From positions 1,178,001 through 1,242,000 of the forward strand of contig NZ_JACBXU010000001.1 of the NCBI RefSeq assembly GCF_013415305.1: DNA of 64,000 nucleotides, read 5' to 3'. The position numbers and the translations under genes are program-made. Shown in pieces: positions 57,995 through 64,000 of the stretch. The DNA is from Pantoea sp. WMus005. Lineage in GTDB: Bacteria > Pseudomonadota > Gammaproteobacteria > Enterobacterales > Enterobacteriaceae. The notes below the pieces were generated by a model. The model searched no databases. It saw nothing but the letters and a program-made list of their open reading frames with translations, and was not told where the DNA came from. Within the stretch, counting starts at the first letter, position 1; each line of letters begins with the position of its first letter.

Positions 57995-58690
57995 TTATTG
58001 TTGCGCCAGCGCAGCCTGCATCCAGGCAATCACTAGCGGAGAGTCCTTTTCCTGCAGTGCCGCGCGCTCAGACTGGAACAGCGTGGCCACATAGAAAGGA
58101 TGAGCAGGTAGCTCCACGCCGCGTACGTCACCGGCTTCATCCCAGGCGGTAATGCGCAGCGTGTTATCGCCCAGCGCGTCACTGAATTCCGGGTTAACGC
58201 CAAAGTTACAGTGGTAACCCTCATCGCTTTCCAGCGTCCCGTAAGCCTGAGCGATACGGGAACCCGCTTCAAATCTTACCCTGCCGCGCTGCTCCACCAG
58301 CGAGCAACTCAGCGGGGCAATGACCTTCCGTCCCCCGGTGTCGGTTTCAGCATGACTGGCATCGTGCCAGCCCAGTACGTTGCGTGCATACTCGATCACC
58401 GCATACTGGAATCCCCCACAGGAACCCAGCAAAGGTTTCCCGGTCTCCCGCGCCCAGCGAAGGGTGTCAAAGACACCTTCATCGTTACGATAAGGACTGC
58501 CAGGCACGACCCAGACCGCATCACTGCGCGTAAGGTCTGTTTCATTCAGTTGGTCGGTGGCTATCCAGTCCGCCTCAACGGGGATGTTCAGCCAGCGGGC
58601 AGCACGTTCAATAGCAAGGGGAATGGCCTGATGGGCAACCGCATCGGCGCGGTAGTCACCAACGAGAGATAAACGCAGGGGAGACGACAT
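57995..58690 (-). CDS. CTP synthase C-terminal-like amidotransferase-fold protein
   Basis: 231 residues of the class I glutamine amidotransferase fold, close to the PyrG glutaminase domain but without the synthetase part. The nucleophile region LLGSCGGFQYAVIEY has C91 with the usual oxyanion glycines. At the dyad position, where PyrG has QFHPE, this protein has LFQSE: Q206 in place of His, E208 kept. Members of this group are annotated as CTP-synthase C-terminal-related proteins, some with selenocysteine. Activity as a glutaminase is doubtful; a regulatory or other hydrolase role is possible. Confidence 0.82.
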   Translation of the reverse strand: MSSPLRLSLVGDYRADAVAHQAIPLAIERAARWLNIPVEADWIATDQLNETDLTRSDAVWVVPGSPYRNDEGVFDTLRWARETGKPLLGSCGGFQYAVIEYARNVLGWHDASHAETDTGGRKVIAPLSCSLVEQRGRVRFEAGSRIAQAYGTLESDEGYHCNFGVNPEFSDALGDNTLRITAWDEAGDVRGVELPAHPFYVATLFQSERAALQEKDSPLVIAWMQAALAQQ

Positions 58691-59359
58691 GAACTGATCC
58701 TTCTGGGGGAAATTGAGAGGTTACCGGAATGTTAATTTCCTGTCGAGCGAGAGATTTCGTGGCGGCGTATTGATAAGTTTTTTAACACGACTGCGCCGGT
58801 TTTCACCGGCAGGCGGTGTCTGTTTTCTCTTCCTGCCTGTTGTGATCCCCCCTTTGCTCCCGTGCCAGGCCGCGCGACGCAATCGATTTCTTTTTTTCCT
58901 TTCTGAATTAAATCATCTCTTTGTGCGCAGGATCGCTGTTTGACTGTTTTTCCGGCAATCACGGGCGGGTAATGTCTGATAATTCGTCACATTGGCTGTG
59001 AATTAGCCAGTGGCCTGCTATTAATGCTGCCTGTTTATTATTCAACAACCGATTTATCTGGTTAACCCCGTATTAGCAGTTAATGTTAATACTCTCCAGC
59101 GTGCGGTGATTATACAGAGTATCTGAACTGATATTTTTGTTCGGCTCAACATTTAAAACCAATTAACAGTTTATTATAAGTTTTTTAACCCAACATTTCT
59201 GAACCTGACGGGTTGTCAGAAAATTCTTGCCCTGTCGCCCGTTATCAGCCAAATTAGTCGCCGCTTTTCCCTTCTAATAACAATCTTGCGCATGGAAAAT
59301 TCACATGACGCGGACTTAATTCCTGTCCCGAAACAGGGTATGAAAAAACTGAGGTACAT
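58691..59359. other. Gene-free A/T-rich stretch before dtpA
   Basis: 669 bp with no supported gene; the short frames inside have no recognisable product. The right half is clearly richer in A/T than neighbouring coding sequence. It should carry the dtpA promoter. An AACC/GGTT inverted pair sits near 59045-59060. Confidence 0.6.
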
Positions 59360-60862
59360 GTGTCAACTGCAAACAAACACACTGATGAGGCTGTCAGTCT
59401 CAATGCGTTTAAACAGCCGAAGGCGTTCTACTTAATCTTCTCGATTGAGTTATGGGAACGTTTTGGCTTCTATGGCCTGCAGGCCATTATGGCGGTTTAC
59501 CTGGTGAAGCAACTGGGATTGTCTGAATCAGACTCCATTACCCTGTTCTCTTCATTCAGTGCGCTGGTTTATGGTCTGGTCGCGATTGGCGGCTGGCTCG
59601 GTGATAAAGTGCTGGGCACTAAACGCGTCATCGTGCTGGGCGTCCTGGTGCTGGCCCTGGGCTATGCCCTGGTGGCGTTCTCCGGTCATAACGTCAGCAT
59701 TGTCTACGTCGGTATGGCCACCATCGCGGTGGGCAGCGGCCTGTTCAAGGCTAACCCTTCTTCACTGCTCTCAACCTGCTACGACAAAGATGATCCGCGT
59801 TTAGACGGTGCGTTCACCATGTTCTATATGTCGATCAACATCGGTTCACTCTTCTCGATGATGCTGACACCGTGGTTAGCGGCGAAATATGGTTACAGCG
59901 TGGCTTTCTCACTGTGCGTTATCGGTCTGATTATTACTCTGTTTAACTTCCTGTTCTGCAAACGCATGGTCAGGGATTACGGCTCGAAGCCGGACTTTGC
60001 ACCGCTGCAGGTCGGCAAACTACTGATGACGCTGGTTGGCGTGGTGGTGTTGATCGCACTGGCTGACTGGATGCTGCATCACCAGGTTATCGCACGACTG
60101 GTACTGGCGGTGATTGCGCTCGGTATCGTACTGGTGTTTGCCAAAGAGGCCTTTGCGCTGCAGGGCGCGGCGCGTCGTAAGATGATTGTTGCCTTCCTGC
60201 TGATGGTCGAAGCGATTCTGTTCTTCGTGCTTTATATGCAGATGCCAACATCACTTAACTTCTTTGCTATCCGCAACGTTGAGCACACCATTTTCGGCAT
60301 CACCTTTGCGCCGGAGCAGTTCCAGGCGCTGAACCCGTTCTGGATCATGCTGGCCAGTCCGTTGCTGGCGGCGTTGTATAACAAGCTGGGCGATAAATTA
60401 CCGATGCCGCACAAGTTTGCCTTTGGTATGGTGCTCTGCTCTGCGGCGTTCCTGGTGCTGCCGATGGGCGCGAAGTTCGCCAGCGATGCCGGTATCGTTT
60501 CTGTTAACTGGCTGATTCTGAGCTATGCGCTTCAGAGTATCGGTGAGCTGATGATCTCCGGCCTTGGCCTGGCGATGGTGGCGCAGCTGGTGCCTCAGCG
60601 CCTGATGGGCTTCATCATGGGTTCCTGGTTCCTGACCACCGCGGGTGCAGCAGTGATTGCCGGTAAAGTGGCAAACCTGATGGCCGTGCCTGAAAACGTG
60701 AATGATCCCCTGGTTTCGCTGGCGACCTACAGCCGTGTATTCCAGGAAATTGGTATCGTGACGGCGGTAATTGCCCTGCTGATGCTGATTACGGCGCCGT
60801 TGCTGAACCGTATGACTCAGGCACAGGACAGCGACGCAACATTAAAAGACGTGAAGGCGTAA
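59360..60862 (+). CDS. dtpA: Proton-dependent di- and tripeptide permease DtpA (TppB)
   Basis: 500 residues starting from a GTG at 59360, as in E. coli. Twelve to fourteen membrane helices; the proton-coupling motif ExxER (E30, E33, R34) in [12 protein letters not shown] is intact. The family signature [20 protein letters not shown] follows. It imports di- and tripeptides. A terminator follows at 60884. Confidence 0.94.
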   Translation: MSTANKHTDEAVSLNAFKQPKAFYLIFSIELWERFGFYGLQAIMAVYLVKQLGLSESDSITLFSSFSALVYGLVAIGGWLGDKVLGTKRVIVLGVLVLALGYALVAFSGHNVSIVYVGMATIAVGSGLFKANPSSLLSTCYDKDDPRLDGAFTMFYMSINIGSLFSMMLTPWLAAKYGYSVAFSLCVIGLIITLFNFLFCKRMVRDYGSKPDFAPLQVGKLLMTLVGVVVLIALADWMLHHQVIARLVLAVIALGIVLVFAKEAFALQGAARRKMIVAFLLMVEAILFFVLYMQMPTSLNFFAIRNVEHTIFGITFAPEQFQALNPFWIMLASPLLAALYNKLGDKLPMPHKFAFGMVLCSAAFLVLPMGAKFASDAGIVSVNWLILSYALQSIGELMISGLGLAMVAQLVPQRLMGFIMGSWFLTTAGAAVIAGKVANLMAVPENVNDPLVSLATYSRVFQEIGIVTAVIALLMLITAPLLNRMTQAQDSDATLKDVKA

Positions 60863-60883
60863 CCGCCACCGCGTTTTAGCTAA

Positions 60884-60907
60884 GCCGGGCTCTGCCCGGC
60901 TTTTTTT
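60884..60907 (+). terminator. Terminator of dtpA
   Basis: GCCGGGC (60884-60890), loop TCT, GCCCGGC (60894-60900), then seven T. Confidence 0.95.
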
Positions 60908-61013
60908 ATGTCCCACAGTAACGCCCTTAGCAGATACCTGATCCTTATCACTGGTAATCCTACTCTGAGTCTTTACTATGCTGTGATCCCATTGCAACAA
61001 GGAGTACATGGTC

Positions 61014-61619
61014 ATGAAACTGTTTTGCAAAGCAGGCGCCTGCTCGCTCTCTCCTCACATTGTTATGCGCGAATGCGGGCTGGACTTCACTCAGGTGAAT
61101 GTTGATCTGGCAACAAAACTCACTGAACGCGGTGACGACTTCCGCCAGGTTAATCCTAAAGGCCAGGTGCCTGCGCTGCTGCTCAGCGACGGCACTGTGC
61201 TGACGGAAGGCATCGCGATTGTACAGTATCTGGCGGATCTCAAACCCGATCGTCATCTGCTGGCGCCGGTTGGCAGCCTGACACGTTATCACACCGTGGA
61301 GTGGCTCAGTTACATCGGCAGCGAGCTGCACAAAAGCTTTGGCCCCCTGTTTCGCCCAGGCTACTCCGATGAGGTGAAAGCGCAGACCCGCAGCCAGCTG
61401 GAAGCGAAATTCCGCTATGTCGATGAGTCATTGCGTGACAAACAGTGGCTGATGGGGATGCATTTCAGCGTGGCGGATGCTTATCTGTTTGTGGTGACGC
61501 GCTGGGCAAAAGCGCTGGGACTGGATTTGTCCGGCTACGCGGCGCTGGGGGCATGGTTTGATCGTGTTGCGGAACGTCCTGCAGTGCAGGCAGCGCTTAA
61601 AGCGGAAGGCTTAGCCTGA
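61014..61619 (+). CDS. gstA: Glutathione S-transferase GstA
   Basis: 201 residues, same length as E. coli GstA, from the ATG at 61014; the Shine-Dalgarno GGAG is nine bases before it but only three before the ATG at 61008. Beta-class enzyme with C10 ([12 protein letters not shown]) and the thioredoxin-like N domain ([18 protein letters not shown]), followed by a helical C domain. It conjugates glutathione to electrophiles. Confidence 0.93.
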   Translation: MKLFCKAGACSLSPHIVMRECGLDFTQVNVDLATKLTERGDDFRQVNPKGQVPALLLSDGTVLTEGIAIVQYLADLKPDRHLLAPVGSLTRYHTVEWLSYIGSELHKSFGPLFRPGYSDEVKAQTRSQLEAKFRYVDESLRDKQWLMGMHFSVADAYLFVVTRWAKALGLDLSGYAALGAWFDRVAERPAVQAALKAEGLA

Positions 61620-61624
61620 GTGTG

Positions 61625-61646
61625 CAGGGCCGGTTAACCGGCCCTG
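61625..61646. terminator. Palindromic hairpin between gstA and pdxY
   Basis: CAGGGCCGG and its complement CCGGCCCTG with TTAA between them, 61625-61646, between convergent stops. No T-run on either side, so termination is likely but not certain. Confidence 0.65.
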
Positions 61647-61651
61647 ATGCG

Positions 61652-62512
61652 TTACAGTTTTTCTGCCGCGAAGTGCTGCGTCGGACTGGCGATGGCATCC
61701 TGTGCCGCCACCAGCTGCAGTTCATACTCACCCATCTCATGAGTTTTCAGCATCACCTCATACACCGCCGCAGTGACGTGCTCCAGCGCATCCTGCAGTG
61801 ATTTGCCGTGCAGCAGATTGACCAGCAGCAGACCGCTGGTCAGATCGCCCACGCCGACCGGCTGACGGACACCGAAATCGACCAGCGGACGGCTGATGTG
61901 CCAGGCGTCTTCCGCCGTCACCAGCAGCATCTCAAAACGATCGCTGCGGCGACCCGCCCGCGCCAGATGCTTCACCAGTACCACACGCGGTCCCTGAGCA
62001 ATCAGAGCCCGCGCAGCGTCCACCGCCGCGTCGACGTCCGTGACGGTGCGCTCGCTCAGCATCTCCAGCTCAAGCAGATTCGGGGCAATAATATCGCTGG
62101 CAGGCATCGCCATTTTGCAGTGAAACTCCGCCACACCCGGCGCCACAATGCAGCCTTTCTCCGGATGACCCATCACCGGGTCGCAGAAATACCAGGCATT
62201 CGGGTTGGCCGCTTTAACCTGACGAACAATCTGCAGAATCTGCTCACCCTGCTCCGCCGAGCCGAGATAACCGCTCAGTACCGCGTCACAGGTCTTCAGA
62301 CGGTCGATGTCCGCAATCCCTTTAACGATATCGGTTAAATGGGTCGCAGGCATTACCGTACCGGTCCAGTGGCCATACTGCGTATGGTTGGAAAATTGCA
62401 CGGTATTCAGCGGCCAGACGTTTGCACCCAGGCGGCGCATCGGAAACTCAGCCGCGGCGTTACCGGCGTGACCAAAAACAACGTGCGACTGAATCGCTAA
62501 AATATTTTTCAC
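61652..62512 (-). CDS. pdxY: Pyridoxal kinase PdxY
   Basis: 286 residues, ribokinase-like. It phosphorylates pyridoxal in vitamin B6 salvage. [32 protein letters not shown] and the C-terminal substrate region [16 protein letters not shown] match E. coli PdxY. It is downstream of tyrS in the same direction, with a terminator between, as in E. coli. Confidence 0.94.
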   Translation of the reverse strand: MKNILAIQSHVVFGHAGNAAAEFPMRRLGANVWPLNTVQFSNHTQYGHWTGTVMPATHLTDIVKGIADIDRLKTCDAVLSGYLGSAEQGEQILQIVRQVKAANPNAWYFCDPVMGHPEKGCIVAPGVAEFHCKMAMPASDIIAPNLLELEMLSERTVTDVDAAVDAARALIAQGPRVVLVKHLARAGRRSDRFEMLLVTAEDAWHISRPLVDFGVRQPVGVGDLTSGLLLVNLLHGKSLQDALEHVTAAVYEVMLKTHEMGEYELQLVAAQDAIASPTQHFAAEKL

Positions 62513-62537
62513 TTGTTTGCCCTGTCCTGCCTTGCCA

Positions 62538-62563
62538 TAAAAAAAGGGCCGGAGACCGGCCCT
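62538..62563 (-). terminator. Terminator between tyrS and pdxY
   Basis: AGGGCCGG (62545-62552), loop AGA, CCGGCCCT (62556-62563); the seven A at 62539-62545 give tyrS a U-tract. pdxY needs read-through or its own promoter. Confidence 0.88.
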
Positions 62564-62569
62564 GAAATC

Positions 62570-63844
62570 TTACTGCCAGTTAATCAGGCAGTAATGTTTC
62601 TTGCCGCGACGCAGCAGCGTATAGCGGTTAAACAGTTTATCGCTGTCGCTGAAGCGGTATTCCGCATCAGACTGCTTTTCACCGTTCAGCGAGACGGCAT
62701 TGGAGCCGATCATGGTACGTGCCTGGCCGCGTGACGGTACCAGCCCGGCTTTTACCAGCGCCTGTTGCAGATCATCGTCAGCGCCCAGTACGATGGTTGG
62801 CATACCATCCTGCGCCAGCTGCTCAAAGTCAGCTTCGGTCATCTCGCTCACAGAGCCGGAGAAGAGGCTGGCGGTGATGCGTTTCGCCGCTGACAGACCC
62901 GCTTCGCCATGCACCAGACGCGTAACCTGCTCAGCCAGCACATACTGCGCGCGTGGTGCGGTGCCGCTGTTTTTGTCCTCTTCTTCCAGCGCGTTGATCT
63001 CTTCAATGCTCAGGAAGGTGAAGAACTTCAGGAAGCGATAGACGTCAGCATCCGCAGTGTTAATCCAGAACTGATAGAATTTATACGGACTGGTTTTCTT
63101 CGCATCCAGCCAGACTGCGCCGCCTTCGGTTTTACCGAACTTGGTGCCGTCAGACTTAGTGATCAATGGAACGGTCAGGCCAAAGACCTGGTTCTGATGC
63201 AGACGACGGGTCAGATCGATCCCAGAAGTGATGTTACCCCACTGATCGGAGCCGCCAATCTGTAGCGACACGCCGTGCAATTCGTTCAGGCAGGCGAAGT
63301 CATAACCCTGCAGCAGATTGTAGGAGAACTCGGTAAAGGAGATGCCCTGATCGTCACGGTTCAGACGCTGCTTCACCGCTTCTTTATTAATCATCTGATT
63401 AACAGAGAAGTGCTTGCCGATATCACGCAGGAAAGTCAGCACGTTCATGCCACCAAACCAGTCGTAGTTGTTGGCGGCGATGGCGCTGTTGCTGCCGCAA
63501 TCGAAGTCGAGGAATGGCGCCACTTGCTGGCGGATCTTTTCAACCCATTCATTGACGGTTTCGCTGGTATTAAGTTTACGCTCTGCGGCTTTAAAGCTCG
63601 GGTCGCCAATCAGGCCGGTGGCGCCGCCGACCAGTGCCACCGGCTTGTGGCCGGCATCCTGAAAACGCTTCAGGCAGAGCAGCGGTACCAGATGGCCCAA
63701 ATGCAAGCTGTCAGCAGTGGGGTCGAAGCCGCAATAGAGCGAAATTGGCCCCTGCGCCAGTTTCTCTGTTAACGCGTCTTCATCCGTCACCTGGGCGATA
63801 AGGCCCCTCTCCTGCAATTGTTGTATCAGGTTACTGCTGGTCAT
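62570..63844 (-). CDS. tyrS: Tyrosyl-tRNA synthetase
   Basis: 424 residues, same length as E. coli TyrS, from the ATG at 63844 with TGGAG six bases upstream; the frame extends to 63886. The class I HIGH motif is HLGH (48-51) and the KMSKS motif is KFGKT; the C-terminal S4-like domain ([21 protein letters not shown]) is present. It charges tRNA-Tyr. tyrS lies between pdxH and pdxY, the E. coli order. Confidence 0.96.
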   Translation of the reverse strand: MTSSNLIQQLQERGLIAQVTDEDALTEKLAQGPISLYCGFDPTADSLHLGHLVPLLCLKRFQDAGHKPVALVGGATGLIGDPSFKAAERKLNTSETVNEWVEKIRQQVAPFLDFDCGSNSAIAANNYDWFGGMNVLTFLRDIGKHFSVNQMINKEAVKQRLNRDDQGISFTEFSYNLLQGYDFACLNELHGVSLQIGGSDQWGNITSGIDLTRRLHQNQVFGLTVPLITKSDGTKFGKTEGGAVWLDAKKTSPYKFYQFWINTADADVYRFLKFFTFLSIEEINALEEEDKNSGTAPRAQYVLAEQVTRLVHGEAGLSAAKRITASLFSGSVSEMTEADFEQLAQDGMPTIVLGADDDLQQALVKAGLVPSRGQARTMIGSNAVSLNGEKQSDAEYRFSDSDKLFNRYTLLRRGKKHYCLINWQ

Positions 63845-63984
63845 TACTGACTCCAAATTGATCAGACTGCACCTATGCTGGTACACAGCTTTCCGCTGAC
63901 TTGCGGAATCGAAAAAAATCAGGGCTATAGCATAAAGCGCTGACGCCTTCTGTGCCAGCGCTGATAGGGGAAAATCGTGCAGAT

Positions 63985-64000
63985 TCAGGGTGCCAGACGG
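63985..64000 (-). CDS. pdxH: Pyridoxine 5'-phosphate oxidase, C-terminal end only
   Basis: Read on the minus strand, the last 16 bases encode Arg-Leu-Ala-Pro and a TGA stop. E. coli PdxH ends RLAP, and pdxH precedes tyrS there. Only four residues are in the window, so the call rests mainly on gene order. Confidence 0.65.

Noticed and set aside
58713..58943. 76-residue open frame before dtpA
   Set aside because: No ribosome site, no recognisable domain, and untypical composition.
1..64000. tRNA, rRNA, CRISPR arrays and insertion sequences
   Set aside because: No cloverleaf-like GTTCRANYC context, no regular spacer arrays and no transposase were noticed on reading; a covariance or repeat search was not run.

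Overview
The window looks like a chromosomal segment from a gammaproteobacterium of the order Enterobacterales, most likely Pantoea or a close Erwiniaceae relative. The evidence is gene order and protein resemblance recalled from known families; no database search was run. A tus gene with an adjacent Ter site puts the segment near the replication terminus. Most genes are intact, closely packed and of housekeeping or enterobacterial accessory type. The two edges cut leuA (left) and pdxH (right).

Left part (1-16 kb). The order is: the end of a 2-isopropylmalate synthase; an AraC-type regulator with a hydroxyisobutyrate-dehydrogenase-like enzyme; the PQQ receptor pqqU (yncD); an isochorismatase-like protein with a MarR regulator; and the divergent pair sutR/ydcO, which has a striking operator array between the genes. 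Then comes srfABC, which I read as a membrane-anchored protein, an actin/Hsp70-fold ATPase and a P-loop (dynamin-like?) protein. Facing it tail-to-tail is a barnase-type RNase with its barstar inhibitor.

Middle part (16-31 kb). This holds an OqxAB-type RND efflux locus with its activator RarA (divergent) and repressor OqxR. A HicAB toxin-antitoxin pair sits between oqxB and oqxR. An MFS transporter, Ter plus tus, fumC, manA, ydgA, add and ydgJ follow, the last group being the core terminus region shared with E. coli.

Right part (31-64 kb). The E. coli order add-ydgJ-cnu-ydgK-rsxABCDGE-nth-dtpA-gstA-pdxY-tyrS-pdxH is kept but interrupted twice. The first block, between ydgJ and cnu, carries L-arabinose uptake and use (araFGH-araC divergent from araBA, with no araD here), a GNAT acetyltransferase, a galactofuranose-type ABC transporter (ytfQRT-yjfF) and two large intergenic palindromes. 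The second block, between nth and dtpA, carries an HPP membrane protein, an MFS sugar-acid permease overlapping a glucarate-dehydratase-like enzyme, and a CTP-synthase-like amidotransferase lacking its expected catalytic histidine.

How the genes work together: the rsx complex keeps SoxR reduced and so ties to the MarA/SoxS-type regulator RarA and to efflux only by general theme, not by direct evidence here. The two sugar ABC operons share one architecture, binding protein - hairpin - ATPase - permease. The best candidates for under-described biology are srfABC with its RNase neighbour, the three evenly spaced sutR operators, the duplicated Ter core at tus, and the palindromic repeats near 40.2-40.6 kb.
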